A stretch of DNA of 64,000 nucleotides from Chondrus crispus. Lineage: Eukaryota > Rhodophyta > Florideophyceae > Gigartinales > Gigartinaceae. The first letter of the stretch is position 1. Each line of letters begins with the position of its first letter. The position numbers and the translations under genes were made by a program. Under the pieces are notes generated by a model, which was not told where the DNA came from, searched no databases, and saw nothing but the letters and a program-made list of their open reading frames with translations. Below are positions 41,515-52,026 of this stretch, one piece after another. Location: positions 68,739 through 132,738 of the forward strand of contig NW_005178881.1 in the NCBI RefSeq assembly GCF_000350225.1, written 5' to 3'.

Positions 41515-42279
41515 ATGCAGCACCGCCCCAACCACCGTCCTTCCTGCCGCCACATCGCCCTCCTGCTCTTCGCCGTCCCGCTCGTCCTTCTTCTCGTCCT
41601 CCATCTCTTCGCCGACGCGCACCCGTCGCACCCGCACACCGCCACCACGCCCGCGCTCCTGCACGCGCTCCGCGCGCGCGCTGCCAAGTACGCCGTTCTC
41701 TCCGAGGCCGTCGTGTACGACCGGTACGCCCGCGTGTACTCGCGCAAGGTGCAGTTCCCGGACGGGAAGCAGTTCGAATTCGACGTGTGGGGGCGCGTGT
41801 GGAAGAATGACTCGTTCGCAGTCGTCACGGTCGTCCCCTTTGACCGCGCGACACGCACCTTCACCCTGGTGCGCGAGTACAACATTGCGCACGCAAAGTT
41901 TGCCTATGTCTTCCCGACGGGCCAGATGGAGAGGGCAAAGCACGCTAGCAATGAGGTTGCCGCAGCGGCTGAGCTGGAGGAGGAGGCCCAGCTGAGATGT
42001 AGGCACTGGATTAATTTGTTGGGGGCTGAGGGGAGCGGCGCCCCGCAGGATAAGTATCAGAGGGAGGAAGTCTTTTATTACCTTTGCACGGATGCTGAGC
42101 ATGTCGAGGACGCGGCGGTGGGCGATGAGGAGGAGGATATGGATGTCGTGCATGGCGTCACCCCGCTCCAGTTGAGGGAGCTTGTTCAGGCGGGAGCCAT
42201 GCAGAGCAATCAGATCGCCGCTTCGTTGCTCGCGCTTGATAAGCTCCGGAGCTTGCATCTGCTTCCCTATTCTGCGTGA
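41515..42279 (+). CDS. Nudix-like hydrolase with N-terminal membrane anchor
   Basis: 254 residues from the ATG at 41515. Residues 13-31 (IALLLFAVPLVLLLVLHLF) form a single hydrophobic helix, so the enzyme is probably membrane-anchored or secreted. The rest looks like an ADP-ribose-diphosphatase type Nudix fold: AVVYDRYARVYSRKVQFPDG, VVTVVPFDRATRTFTLVREY, then FPTGQMERAKHASNEVAAAAE followed by LEEEAQL. The Nudix box normally reads G-x5-E-x7-REUxEExGU; here the Arg is Ala and the Gly is Gln, while the metal-binding Glu cluster remains. A C-terminal helix ends the protein. Activity on nucleoside diphosphate derivatives is inference. Confidence 0.75.
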   Translation: MQHRPNHRPSCRHIALLLFAVPLVLLLVLHLFADAHPSHPHTATTPALLHALRARAAKYAVLSEAVVYDRYARVYSRKVQFPDGKQFEFDVWGRVWKNDSFAVVTVVPFDRATRTFTLVREYNIAHAKFAYVFPTGQMERAKHASNEVAAAAELEEEAQLRCRHWINLLGAEGSGAPQDKYQREEVFYYLCTDAEHVEDAAVGDEEEDMDVVHGVTPLQLRELVQAGAMQSNQIAASLLALDKLRSLHLLPYSA

Positions 42280-42710
42280 GGATTGCACTGCGCTTGAAAT
42301 ACTGCTCGTACAGTTTCCTGCCACAACTCAAAAGTTGATCCGCATAGGATGAACACTGCTGCGCCACTCTCATTGGAATTGGTTGCATTCCGGGGCACAA
42401 CACCATAGCGCTTGCCGCAGCGTCGTCTTACTCTCCAACGCACGAGGCGCTTGTCGAGTTCGCATGTCGATCGGCGAGGATCGAATAATGCTGAACCTGC
42501 CGGCCAGGCAGAGCACCTGGTGACGCATCTAAATATATAAACTAACTGTGTTACGGTGATACGGTAGATGTCAAAATAGAAATTTGGGAAACGAGTCGTG
42601 GACGTGGGCACTTGGCCGTAATTCATCATCGACCTTGGCGGTTCTTGTCCACGCGGCCCTGAGCACTCTACGCGCTCGAGGCGTCACCCTCAGCCGCCTC
42701 GCTCGTCTCA

Positions 42711-43241
42711 ATGGACAAACTCCTACTGTCCTCCCTGTCGAGCATCGCGGCCATCTCCGACCACCTCTCCCAAATGCAGACTTCCACCCGCAGCGCCTCC
42801 GAATGTGCGCATTCCGCGCGCGCGCTGCTGCCGCACTCAAGCGCTCTCTGCGCGCGGCGCATGCAGCGCAGCGAGGCGCTTCTGACGCACTTCCGCCAGT
42901 CGCACGCGGACCTGCAAGCCTGCCTCTCCGCCTTCCACAACGCTTTGCGCGCCGTCGCGGCGCATCCGTCGCGTATCAAGGCGCGCTGGGATCGCCTGCC
43001 GGACGAGTGGTGGAGAGAACGAGCGGCCCGCTCGGCGGATCTGGTCGACGGCGTGCGCGCGCAAGCGAGCGTGGTCGGTGGGGTCGGGGGCTATGCTGAG
43101 GCCGTGGATGGGATCATGGAGGGAGTGCGCGAGACGGTGGAGAAGTGGGGCGAGCTTTTGAGATACGTGGAGGAATGGGCACCCGTAGCTAGGGCAGTCG
43201 CAGAGGGGCTGGGGGAGGAGGGAAGCTTGTTGCCGGCGTGA
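42711..43241 (+). CDS. Unknown 176-residue helical protein
   Basis: An ATG at 42711 opens a frame rich in Ala, Ser, Arg and Leu. The first 90 residues read as a long helix pair with heptad-like spacing (LLSSLSSIAAISDHLSQM, then RMQRSEALLTHFRQSHADL). WDRLPDEWW lies in the middle and an amphipathic helix (ETVEKWGELLRYVEEW) near the end. No signal peptide, membrane segment or catalytic motif is evident. Family not recognised. It is 466 bases upstream of VPS36 on the same strand. Confidence 0.55.
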   Translation: MDKLLLSSLSSIAAISDHLSQMQTSTRSASECAHSARALLPHSSALCARRMQRSEALLTHFRQSHADLQACLSAFHNALRAVAAHPSRIKARWDRLPDEWWRERAARSADLVDGVRAQASVVGGVGGYAEAVDGIMEGVRETVEKWGELLRYVEEWAPVARAVAEGLGEEGSLLPA

Positions 43242-43707
43242 GCGCTTGCATTCGATGCAGAATGCACTCGGGGGAGTGGGTTGTTTGCAAACTCTGAAGC
43301 CCTGTATGCATTGTCTACATGGGATTCTCTGGGGTACGTAGCCACCTGCTGCGCAATATGTTCCCGGGAGCTTTTCGCAGCTGTTCCCCTCTTCGCTCTT
43401 CGGATGTGGCGATGGTGCACGGCGCTAGGACCAAAGACGCGGTGATAAGAGACTTCAGGAAGATGAAAGATCGTTGTATGGTTTGTACTACAAACTTTGT
43501 AGTGGGCAAGAGGTGCAATAGCGAGATATAATTTCCCAATTATAAATATGTGGCAAAATATCTTAACACTCGACACCTCCTTTCATAGAGCTTGCCAACG
43601 TGGACTTTTCCATTGCGTTTCTTCTCATTCTCCTTCCGGTCCTCCTTGCCCCGCTTCCACCGCCTCCTCTCGTATACAAGGCGACCCCAGTCCCCCTCGC
43701 TCCGGTC

Positions 43708-44880
43708 ATGGAGTTTTTCTCGCCCTGTCAGCTATCAGATACGGGCACGTTGGTCACCTCCCCCGGCGAAATTGAGCACCTCTCTCTCGAAAACGTCTCT
43801 ATCCTCACCCACGACAAGCGCCCCACCACCTTCACCGCCGGCCTGATAACCGTCACCACGCACCGCGTTGTGTGGGTTGACAGAGCGCGCCGCTCCGCCG
43901 TCGCCGCGCATCTCCAGCATCTCCCGTCCAACGCCGTAGAAACCAAGGCCTCCGTCTTTTCGACCACGCGCGCGACGCTCCGCTTCGGTCTCGGCGTGCA
44001 AATTCTCTTCCTCAACCGCTCGCGCGCCCGCGACTTGGAAGCGTTTACGCAGGGCGTGCGAAACGCCGTGCGAAACGCAGAATGGGTACGTATTGCAAGG
44101 GATAAGCAACGCGAAGAGGCGAAGAAGATCCAGCAGGGCCAGTACGTATCGAGACGCCTGGGCGTGGTCGGCGTGCAAGACAAGGTCGTCAAGCACAACA
44201 GGGACCAGGAGCGCGTGATCAGTTCGGGCTTTGGAAGCCTCGACCATCTGCGCAATGAGGCGGCCGATTTGATGGAGGTGGCGAGGCACTTTCGCACGGC
44301 TAATGCCAAGGCCCAGCGGGGTGAAGAAGAGAATGAGTTGCTGAGCATGATGGCAGAAATGGGAATCGAATCACCCGTGACGAAGGAGAGCACAGGAGGG
44401 AACGTGAGGACGTACCGCGAGCAGCTCGCGCGACAACTGGCGGGCTTTCTACGGAAACCTATCCTAAACCTGGGGGGCATCATGACCCTGACGGATGCGT
44501 ACTGCCTGGTGATGCGGAATCGCGCGAGCACGGAGCTTGTGTCGCCGGAGGACTTCCGGATTGCGTGTGGCTTTTTCAAGCGGCTGGGGCTGGCAATTGA
44601 GGAGGTGCGGCTGGAAAGCGGTGTTGCAGCACTGAAACTGGATGCGTCAAGGGATACTAGTGGGGCGGTGGCGCTGAGGGAGTTGGCCGAGGAGAGACGG
44701 AGCGTGACACCGATCGACATTGTCAGGATTAGGCACGTGCCGATACAGAGGGCAACGTCAATGCTCGAGGACGCAGAAAAGGCGGGTTTCTTGGCGAGGG
44801 ACTCCACGACGGAGGGTCTAAGATTCTTTCCGAATTTGTTCGACTCGTTTACTTTGAAGACGATAGAAAGTGTGAAATAA
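43708..44880 (+). CDS. VPS36: ESCRT-II subunit VPS36
   Basis: VPS36 joins VPS22 and VPS25 in ESCRT-II, which sorts ubiquitinated membrane proteins at endosomes. The 390-residue protein has the N-terminal PH-like GLUE domain (about 1-130), with TFTAGLITVTTHRVVWVD and a long AFTQGVRNAV helix, followed by a linker helix and the two winged helices of the EAP30 domain (about 145-390): SGFGSLDHLRNEAADLMEVA, LARQLAGFL, GGIMTLTDAYCLVMR, LVSPEDF and RATSMLEDAEKAGFLARD. The in-frame sequence before the ATG at 43708 is hydrophobic and unconserved, so the shorter start is chosen. Confidence 0.9.
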   Translation: MEFFSPCQLSDTGTLVTSPGEIEHLSLENVSILTHDKRPTTFTAGLITVTTHRVVWVDRARRSAVAAHLQHLPSNAVETKASVFSTTRATLRFGLGVQILFLNRSRARDLEAFTQGVRNAVRNAEWVRIARDKQREEAKKIQQGQYVSRRLGVVGVQDKVVKHNRDQERVISSGFGSLDHLRNEAADLMEVARHFRTANAKAQRGEEENELLSMMAEMGIESPVTKESTGGNVRTYREQLARQLAGFLRKPILNLGGIMTLTDAYCLVMRNRASTELVSPEDFRIACGFFKRLGLAIEEVRLESGVAALKLDASRDTSGAVALRELAEERRSVTPIDIVRIRHVPIQRATSMLEDAEKAGFLARDSTTEGLRFFPNLFDSFTLKTIESVK

Positions 44881-45071
44881 TGCCCTAACTTGTGCGGGAG
44901 ATTTGGTGACAGAATTAATCCTTTACCCCTGCGCCTTGTCATTGCACATTGCGGGGCTCAACACTGACGCTCGTGTATCATCGCTGGGTCGTCGAGGCAT
45001 GATAGGACGGCCGGCGTCTAGTGCGACGACTCGTGTGGCCGCAATGAGGAGGGGGAGGGGTTACGTCTCGG

Positions 45072-45266
45072 TTACGCGCTCGGTTCTTCAAAGTTAGGTT
45101 CGATCATCCAGTACACGATGAGACCGACGGCGACGCCCCATCGGGCGGCGGCGCCGGCTTCTGGGATGCCGACTTTTTGACTGAGGGATTGGCCGGTGCG
45201 CAGAATGGCGGGGGTGTTCATTTGCGTCAGGTTGAGCTTGCGAACAAAGGCGGTGACGGCCGACAT
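45072..45266 (-). CDS. QCR10-like subunit of mitochondrial complex III
   Basis: 64 residues from the ATG at 45266. After an amphipathic N-terminus comes AAARWGVAVGLIVYWMIEP, a single membrane helix whose pattern (A-A-x-W-G-x-A ... W-x-x-x-P) resembles plant QCR10, the small single-helix subunit of the cytochrome bc1 complex. The protein is short, so the assignment rests mostly on this helix and on its length. It converges with VPS36, about 190 bases apart. Confidence 0.5.
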   Translation of the reverse strand: MSAVTAFVRKLNLTQMNTPAILRTGQSLSQKVGIPEAGAAARWGVAVGLIVYWMIEPNFEEPSA

Positions 45267-45619
45267 GGCGGGTTTGAGTGAAGGAGGCGAAGGTTGCGGT
45301 CGGGGGGTGCGTGATGTGACTGACACAGGCGGGGGGAGGGGGAGGAGGGAAGAATCGTGTGGGGTGGTGGGGCGTTGATAGTTTTTGTTGTTATCATGGA
45401 CGGGGCTGATAGCTCGTTTGCTGCGGAGTATTTTACTGCGGTGATGAATGCTCCAAAAATGACAAATTTGCGGGAGAGAATTTCCGTGACCCAGAGCTCA
45501 CGCTACGCGCCTTTCTTCCTTCAAGGCATCGAATACGGTGCATCAAAGATATCAATTACTGCGCTTTCCTTCCAGGTCTCTCAGATCAACGCGGGATACG
45601 CTTCCGTGTTGTCTTCTTG

Positions 45620-46249
45620 CTACTTGCATGGTAGAAACCGATGGAACCGTGCTATGATCGGAGTACAAGGAAACGACCATTCGTAACAGTGCTTTAAAAA
45701 CCCATTCGCCTTGCAAAAGCTCACAACCTCTGCTTGCCGCGAGTCTACGCACACCGTCACTTCCTGCACCATGCAGTTCTCCTGCAGATGCTTGCACACA
45801 AATGACACCAACATCCTCCCCAGCCCCTGTCTGCGAAACCGATAGGCCACCCCAACGATCAGAATCTCCGCCCTTCTCGGCGGGATTAACCTGTCGTCAA
45901 GCATCACAGCCACTAGCCCCGCCATCTTGCGCGTCACCCGGTCGAAAGCAAGGAAAACTTTGCCGCAACATTCATCGCTTGTCTGTTGGATTTTCCTTAA
46001 TGCTGATCGGCGTAGCGTTTGCTCGAGGGTTTTTTCTTCAGCTAGTGAGAAGGGTCGCTGTCCCGCTGCAATCGCCCTGTGCATGAATTCTTTCACGCAC
46101 AGTCCTATTTCACTCTGTACAGTTTCTTCGATGTGGCAGACGTATACTTCGGAGAACGACGTGATGAAGAATTGAGATGCCTGCACGGAGGAGGCCGAAG
46201 GCGCGGTATTCATTTGCATGGGGGTGCTCTGACCGCCAAGAGAAGCCAT
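45620..46249 (-). CDS. GNAT-family acetyltransferase (first of two)
   Basis: 209 residues from the ATG at 46249. The acetyl-CoA binding motif A reads VAYRFRRQGLGRMLVSFVCK, with the Q/R-x-x-G-x-G pyrophosphate loop. VTVCVDSRQAEVVSFCKANGF matches motif B, where a residue near the end of the chain often completes the substrate site. Substrate unknown. A second GNAT lies 258 bases away on the same strand, but the two share little beyond the fold. Confidence 0.75.
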   Translation of the reverse strand: MASLGGQSTPMQMNTAPSASSVQASQFFITSFSEVYVCHIEETVQSEIGLCVKEFMHRAIAAGQRPFSLAEEKTLEQTLRRSALRKIQQTSDECCGKVFLAFDRVTRKMAGLVAVMLDDRLIPPRRAEILIVGVAYRFRRQGLGRMLVSFVCKHLQENCMVQEVTVCVDSRQAEVVSFCKANGFLKHCYEWSFPCTPIIARFHRFLPCK

Positions 46250-46507
46250 TCATACTTATGCGAAGTCGCTGCCTTTTAAGTCCCCTTATATGCTCAGTGC
46301 CGTACATGTGCACAAGGCTTGGCGTACCTCGTGCCCAATAATACTCCACCAGTCACTCTGCTCTTTCAAACATATCGACGCCGCCAGCAGGTGAAACTGT
46401 GGAAGGCAATAGATTCGCTTAGTTTCGCAAAGACCGGGCGCTGGCCAGCTCAATCGGTGCAATGTTGAAAACCCCCACTACAATGGGCTTATGCTTTACA
46501 AGTGCAA

Positions 46508-47185
46508 CTAGTGACCTGCAATTCCGCGTCCGCCCCCAGTCTCAGCCTGAACACCCTGTGCCACGACTTCAGTCACAGGCGGGGCCCCAGCTCTACCCGG
46601 CTGCTTCTGCCACCAACCGCTCCCCTCCACGTTCATAACGAATTTGACAACCGACGGCTTCGCCCACTTGCGCGGTCCCTGCAAAACAAAGCCTAGCTTG
46701 CTGTACGTATTCATAGCGGCATCGACGCTACTCAAAGTGTGAAGGTAAACGCTGCTGACGGCAAACTCGTCAACCGCTTCCCTGATTGCGTGAGCCACCA
46801 GCGCCTTGCAGACGCCCTTCCGCCTCCAGTCACGCGCCGTGGAAATGCGGGTCAGCTCCACAGTTTCGTTGCTCGCATCCTCGTCGGAGCGCGCCATGGC
46901 AAGCATGCCGACCAGGTCGTTATTCGGGCTCAGCGCCAGAAAGAAGCGACCGCCACCAGGTGCGTTGACCAGCGATGGAATGTCGCGCAGTGTCGTAGCG
47001 GCGCTCGGAATGAAGCCGGAGATCATGTCGCGTTCGACGGAGTCTTGCGATGCCGAGATGTTGTCTGTCATGCCGGTGACGAAGAGGTTGATCACTTGGT
47101 CGCCGTAGGTGGGAGAGTAGTCGATTACCCGCAAGGGGCTTGGCGATAGAGCCGGGCTCGACGGGAGAGCGTCGACGGTAGCCAT
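46508..47185 (-). CDS. GNAT-family acetyltransferase (second of two)
   Basis: 225 residues from the ATG at 47185. Motif A reads VELTRISTARDWRRKGVCKA, in which the usual R-x-x-G-x-(G/A) loop has RRKGVC, and motif B reads YLHTLSSVDAAMNTYSKLGF. The C-terminal 35 residues are Gly/Ala-rich. Likely an N-acetyltransferase of unknown substrate. Confidence 0.75.
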   Translation of the reverse strand: MATVDALPSSPALSPSPLRVIDYSPTYGDQVINLFVTGMTDNISASQDSVERDMISGFIPSAATTLRDIPSLVNAPGGGRFFLALSPNNDLVGMLAMARSDEDASNETVELTRISTARDWRRKGVCKALVAHAIREAVDEFAVSSVYLHTLSSVDAAMNTYSKLGFVLQGPRKWAKPSVVKFVMNVEGSGWWQKQPGRAGAPPVTEVVAQGVQAETGGGRGIAGH

Positions 47186-48414
47186 AGTAGACCAGCAAGT
47201 GGCAGCGCGATGCGAGTTGTATGGACGGAAGCAAGGACACCAAGGTTTGTCCTTATATCACATGCTGACGCGAGTGTTTAGGTAAAGCAGGGCAGTGCCA
47301 GAAAACAGTTCTCGCACAAAGTACAGGAACCAGATTTGTGCAAGAGACGGAATTCGTGCACGCTTTTTGATGATGCTGCTTGCTAGCTCTCCCCGCTCTT
47401 GGAGCTGGCCAACCGTTTACTCTTAAACATCCAAAACATGCACATTGGGAGATTGCACATTGGCTTTGAAGTGCGCTGCTCCTCCCATTGTGCGGTTTGC
47501 AGCCATGTACAGTTACATACGACGAACTTTTATTGGAGGAGACACTCGAGGAGAATTCAATTGAAAGCGCGGAAGCGATCGACTGCGTTTGTCCTCTTAC
47601 TGTTCAAGCTAAGATACTGGCACCATTATGGAGAACGACTTGTGCATGGCAGAGGGTCTTCGAGTTTCTTGCATTATCAACATTCTTAGAGTCCAACACT
47701 GCAGACATTTGATTCTAGCTGTCTCGCAGTCACCCCAACATTTACCGTAAAACGCCACTGCCGATGTGGAGAGAGGTGTAGTCGGCAATCGAGGACGATT
47801 GCGACCTTGCGAGAGACATGCACACACGGACGTCCGGAAGGGAATGGTGAGTGCACAAGAAAAATAAACACCTTGCAAGCAATGAAGTGATGAAAATCAT
47901 CCACACAACAACATGCTTTGTTCCTGGTTTCCACTCTCCAGAAGATGCATGACGACCGCTCAAATGCTGTTGTCAATCGGACAGATCTCAACCACCGACC
48001 TGCTCGTTAAGTTACTGCTTTTTCCACTGGAGCACAGAAGCCCACCTTGTCGCAGGTACTAAACACCGTGCCGAAAGGAGAAACGCGAGAAACGCGCACA
48101 TAGGGAGAGATAATAAGGGCTAGCGTGCTCAAGCCTGATCTATCATACCCAGTGGGATTTATACTGCGGAAGCCCACTGCCAGGTGCTCTATTCGCATGC
48201 ACATTTAGATCAAGTGGTAGAGTGACGACGGGGATCTCAGAACGAGAAAAGGTGATTCAAAAAGTTTCTGCAAAAAGTTACACTGTTTACGTTGATGAAA
48301 GTGAACGTTTCGCACGTTCCTTCGGATACAAGGGTTGAAGACATCCAGCTTCTAAGCTCTATTTCCACAGGCGGAGCGTCAAAAATATTCGCGTGTTAAG
48401 TTCGGAAAACTCTA
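47186..48414. other. Intergenic stretch upstream of the second GNAT and downstream of HSP70
   Basis: 1.2 kb with no supported gene. Only short unconserved frames are present. Confidence 0.6.
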
Positions 48415-50385
48415 TTAGTCTACTTCGGAAATTTCGACATCTTCACCGCCCGAGGCAGTCGGTGCAGCGCCAGCGGCTCCACCCATGTTGGGCATGCCAC
48501 CTGGCATTCCGGCGCCATCGCCGCTCTGGTACATCTTCGTGATGATGGGGGTTGCGACAGATTCGACGGATTTTTGTTTCTGCTCATATTCCTCCTTCTC
48601 GGCAGTCTCATTCTCCTCCATCCATGCGAGGACCTCTGCGACCTTGTCTTCAATGGCCTTCTTGTCGTCGTCGGAAATCTTCTCCTTAACCTTATCCTCA
48701 GAGATGGTGTTCCGGAGAGTATAGCAGTAGTTCTCAAGAGCGTTACGTGCCTCAATTTTCTCCTTGGCAGCATCGTCCTCAGCCTTGTATTTCTCGGCAT
48801 CCTGAACCATTTTCTCAATGTCCTCCTTTGTGAGACGACCCTTGTCATTAGTAATGGTGATCTTATTCTTCTTACCGGTGCTCTTATCTTCAGCACCAAC
48901 GTTGAGAATACCGTTGGCGTCGATATCGAAGGTAACCTCAATCTGGGGCACACCACGCGGGGCTGGGGGGATTCCCGAAAGCTCGAACTTGCCAAGGATG
49001 TTATTGTCCTTCGTGCGAGTACGCTCACCCTCGAAGACCTGAATGAGCACACCAGGCTGGTTGTCAGCGTACGTAGAGAAGATCTGCTGCTTCTTGGTCG
49101 GGATAGTAGTGTTTCTCTTGATGAGGACGGTCATAACGCCACCAGCGGTCTCGATACCAAGAGAGAGCGGGGTGACATCAAGCAGGAGCAAATCCTGAGT
49201 CTTCTCAGAAGTATCACCGGCGAGGATGGCAGCCTGGACGGCGGCACCATAAGCAACAGCTTCATCCGGGTTGATGTTCTTGCAGAGTTCCTTGCCGTTG
49301 AAGAAGTCAATGAGGAGACCCTGGACCTTAGGGATACGGGTGGAACCACCAACGAGGACGATGTCATCAACATCAGCCTTGGGGATCTTTGAGTCGCGGA
49401 GAACCTTCTCAACCGGCTCCAAGGTACCACGGAAAAGGTCCATGCAGAGCTCTTCGAACTTGGCACGCGTGAGTGAGGAGTAGAAGTCAACACCTTCGAA
49501 AAGCGAGTCAATCTCGATGGTAGCCTGAGTGGCGGCGGACAGCTGACGCTTCGCACGCTCGCACTGAGTGCGAAGACGACGGAGGGAACGGGGATTGCCA
49601 GAAATGTCCTTCTTGTTCTTCCTCTTGAACTCGTTCATAAAGTGGTTGACCATACGGTTATCGAAATCTTCACCACCGAGATGAGTGTCACCAGCAGTGG
49701 CCTTCACCTCGAAGATACCATCCTCAATAGTGAGGAGGGAGACATCGAAGGTTCCACCACCAAGATCGAAGATGAGAACGTTCCTCTCCTTGGCGGTCTG
49801 GCCTCCAGCCTTGCGGTCCAAACCGTAGGCGATGGCGGCGGCGGTGGGCTCATTGATAATACGAGAGACGTTGAGACCGGCAATGGTACCGGCATCCTTG
49901 GTAGCCAGCCTCTGCGAGTCGTTGAAGTAGGCGGGGACAGTGATAACGGCTGTCTTGATCTCCTTGCCCAAGTAGGACTCGGCAACATCCTTCATCTTGC
50001 CCAAAATCATGGCGGAGATTTCTTCAGGGCTGAACTCCTTCTTTTCGCCCTTGTACAGGACCCTGGCGAACGGCTTGTCACCGTCCTTGTTGATAACTTC
50101 ATACGAGAAATGCTTCATGTCCGACTGGACGGAAGAGTCAGAAAAGCGGCGGCCGATAAGCCTCTTGGCGTCGAAGACGGTGTTGGTCGGGTTGATTGCG
50201 ACCTGGTTCTTGGCGGCGTCGCCGATAAGACGCTCAGAGTCAGTGAAGGCGACATAGGAGGGAGTGGTGCGGTTACCCTGGTCGTTGGCGATGATCTCGA
50301 CGCGATCGTTCTGCCAGACGCCGACGCAAGAGTAGGTCGTGCCCAAGTCGATGCCGATAGACGGCCCTCCGACAGCGTTAGACAT
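48415..50385 (-). CDS. HSP70: Cytosolic heat-shock protein 70
   Basis: A 656-residue chaperone with all three family signatures: IDLGTTYS (near residue 13), [11 protein letters not shown] (near 207) and [13 protein letters not shown] (near 345). The ATPase domain (to about residue 390) is followed by the substrate-binding domain ([12 protein letters not shown] onward) and the helical lid. The Gly/Pro/Met-rich tail ends EISEVD; cytosolic members end EEVD for binding TPR co-chaperones, so here the first Glu of that tetrapeptide is Ser. There is no signal or transit peptide. The gene is single-exon and uses highly biased codons (mostly C- or G-ending), as expected for strong expression. Long open frames on the opposite strand are shadows of this bias. 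Confidence 0.97.
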   Translation of the reverse strand: MSNAVGGPSIGIDLGTTYSCVGVWQNDRVEIIANDQGNRTTPSYVAFTDSERLIGDAAKNQVAINPTNTVFDAKRLIGRRFSDSSVQSDMKHFSYEVINKDGDKPFARVLYKGEKKEFSPEEISAMILGKMKDVAESYLGKEIKTAVITVPAYFNDSQRLATKDAGTIAGLNVSRIINEPTAAAIAYGLDRKAGGQTAKERNVLIFDLGGGTFDVSLLTIEDGIFEVKATAGDTHLGGEDFDNRMVNHFMNEFKRKNKKDISGNPRSLRRLRTQCERAKRQLSAATQATIEIDSLFEGVDFYSSLTRAKFEELCMDLFRGTLEPVEKVLRDSKIPKADVDDIVLVGGSTRIPKVQGLLIDFFNGKELCKNINPDEAVAYGAAVQAAILAGDTSEKTQDLLLLDVTPLSLGIETAGGVMTVLIKRNTTIPTKKQQIFSTYADNQPGVLIQVFEGERTRTKDNNILGKFELSGIPPAPRGVPQIEVTFDIDANGILNVGAEDKSTGKKNKITITNDKGRLTKEDIEKMVQDAEKYKAEDDAAKEKIEARNALENYCYTLRNTISEDKVKEKISDDDKKAIEDKVAEVLAWMEENETAEKEEYEQKQKSVESVATPIITKMYQSGDGAGMPGGMPNMGGAAGAAPTASGGEDVEISEVD

Positions 50386-50870
50386 AGCGGCGAAAGGTGC
50401 GGAGCGCAGTTGTGTTAGAGTTGCGAGTGGTAGTAGTCAACGGTGGTCAACTAAGAGGTGGTTAATTAGCAAGGTAATGGGAATTGGTGGCGGCGTGGGG
50501 GGGAGGGGGTCGACGGCGGCGGAAGCTTAAGTAGACGGAATGCGAAGAATTGGAGGGGATGCGCAGAAGCGTCTAGAGCGCGGGTTGGTATGAGCGGCGA
50601 GCGATGGAAGTCTCTCGAACAGTGTGATCCGGGGCGTCTGGCGGGGTATAAGCGCGGGCCGCGGCGGTTGGGGACAGCCTGGCCGGGCTTACATTGCCGG
50701 CGGCCGGTTCTAGACTCTTCGCGGTCGTCGCCCGCCGGCAACGGCCGTGCAAGCGCTTGCTGCGTCCCGATTGGCCGCGCCCGCCACGTGGCGCGCCCCC
50801 ATTGGATGTGCTCCCCGCCTCACCCGCCAACCACACGCGCACAACGCCACCACGAGCATAATAATATTAT

Positions 50871-50921
50871 AAAACGGGCGAGGAAGTATAGCATATTATG
50901 CTATACTTCCTCGCCCGTTTT
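50871..50921. repeat. 51-bp perfect palindrome, 25-bp arms
   Basis: AAAACGGGCGAGGAAGTATA begins the left arm (50871-50895); one central T; the right arm 50897-50921 is its exact reverse complement. It lies 485 bases upstream of the HSP70 start. Confidence 0.95.
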
Positions 50922-51054
50922 CTTGACACGAAACTTGCACACGTGGTCGAGTTTTACCCAACGGCCCTCGCTGGGCGTCGTAACGGACCCCCCCCCGCCC
51001 ACCTCTGAAAGCCGACACGCGCTGTCGTCTGCCCGGCCACCGCCCGTCTCGAAA

Positions 51055-51085
51055 GCTCGTCTCGGAAGCTTCGCGGCGTTTCGAG
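51055..51085. promoter_or_regulatory. Possible heat-shock-element-like cluster
   Basis: GGAAGCTTCG contains GAAnnTTC, the two-unit core of a heat-shock element, with further GAA and TTTC units nearby. It is about 690 bases upstream of HSP70, which is far for such a site, and short motifs like this occur by chance. Confidence 0.2.
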
Positions 51086-51263
51086 CACCTTCCGCGCCGC
51101 TCCGCATCAGTCTCTCCGCGTTAGGAACGGCCCTCAGGGCCGTTCAGGGCCCAAGTCCGCAAAACCGTACTACTGTACAATACGTGCCGTGCGCTTCTGA
51201 TAAACTACTCGCAGCTCGCACGCAACCCGCCGAATTGCGAACATATACATGCACACATGGGCT

Positions 51264-51317
51264 GTCCATGCTGTCTTAAAGGAGACCCAGAGGGCCCTCC
51301 TTTAAGACAGCATGGAC
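51264..51317. repeat. Perfect hairpin, 21-bp arms, 12-base loop
   Basis: GTCCATGCTGTCTTAAAGGA begins the left arm (51264-51284); the right arm 51297-51317 is its exact reverse complement. Confidence 0.95.
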
Positions 51318-51546
51318 GGGCTCTTTCTTTATTTACAACAGAGCTAAGAACCCTTGACACTCTGTCAACCGGCAGCATCCGCTAACCGAACAGCTGCGCC
51401 AACCGAACAGCTGTGTCGAGCGAGGAGGCGCGAGAGCGTGCGCGAGGCGCACGGCGCGTCGAACGTGTTGTCCTCGATGCACGAGGAGGCTACCTCTTTC
51501 CCGGGTTCGCACCAGGCGGCGACAGCCGGCAGCCCGCAGGCCACCC

Positions 51547-51660
51547 CTGCGCTCTCCCTGCGCTCTCCCTGCGCTCTCCCTGCGCTCTCCCTGCGCTCTC
51601 CCTGCGCTCTCCCTGCGCTCTCCCTGCGCTCTCCCTGCGCTCTCCCTGCGCTCCCCCTGC
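51547..51660. repeat. Minisatellite, 11-bp unit, about 10 copies
   Basis: The unit GCTCTCCCTGC is repeated about ten times almost without variation. As 11 is not a multiple of three, each unit shifts frame, which gives three or four artificial open frames (CALPALSLRSP-type repeats). Confidence 0.95.
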
Positions 51661-51984
51661 CTCCCCGCGCCGCTTCGGCACGCGCTCCCATCCGTCCATC
51701 GCAGCAACGGCTCAAAGTGCCGCATGTTTCGAAGTATGACTTTGCCAGGAGCTGGTGTGCGGACGAGTGGCGCGCGTGGTAGTCAACACACGCGGCGACA
51801 TGGACAGGGTTGAGTCAGCACCGGTGCCGGGATGTCAGGAAGTTTCAGCCGTATCTGATTTTCATTGGTGGACGCCGACGTCTAAATATCACTAAAATCT
51901 ATCCCGCATCTCACACCACCAGCTGCACCTTCCAACTCTCGGCACCCACCTCTGTTGATTGCCTTGCATCAATTCGCTCTCGCC

Positions 51985-51990
51985 TATAAA
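51985..51990 (+). promoter_or_regulatory. TATA box candidate of the oxidoreductase gene
   Basis: TATAAA in CGCCTATAAAGC lies just before a run of 24 C and the second gap, upstream of the ATG at 52221. True spacing is unknown because of the gap. Confidence 0.4.
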
Positions 51991-52002
51991 GCTATTCCCC
52001 CT

Positions 52003-52026
52003 CCCCCCCCCCCCCCCCCCCCCCCC
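52003..52026. repeat. C24 homopolymer bordering the second gap
   Basis: An uninterrupted run of 24 C lies directly against the N run. The sequence after the gap starts CCACTCGCC. Confidence 0.95.

Larger units (their letters stand above)
50386..52002. other. Upstream region of HSP70 with palindromes and a minisatellite
   Basis: About 1.6 kb without a gene. It holds a 51-bp near-perfect palindrome, a second hairpin with 21-bp arms and an 11-bp minisatellite, all listed separately. Confidence 0.6.

Noticed and set aside
45357-45686. 109-codon + strand frame between the QCR10-like and GNAT genes
   Set aside because: No conserved content and it overlaps the 3' end of the GNAT gene.
48574-50418. 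Long frames antisense to HSP70
   Set aside because: Known shadow effect of strong codon bias; no conserved content.
51547-51660. CRISPR-like array
   Set aside because: Units are directly adjacent with no spacers, in a eukaryotic setting.
51333-51782. Several overlapping frames with repeated CALPALSLRSP or GERRESAGRAQ
   Set aside because: Produced by an 11-bp minisatellite read in all frames.
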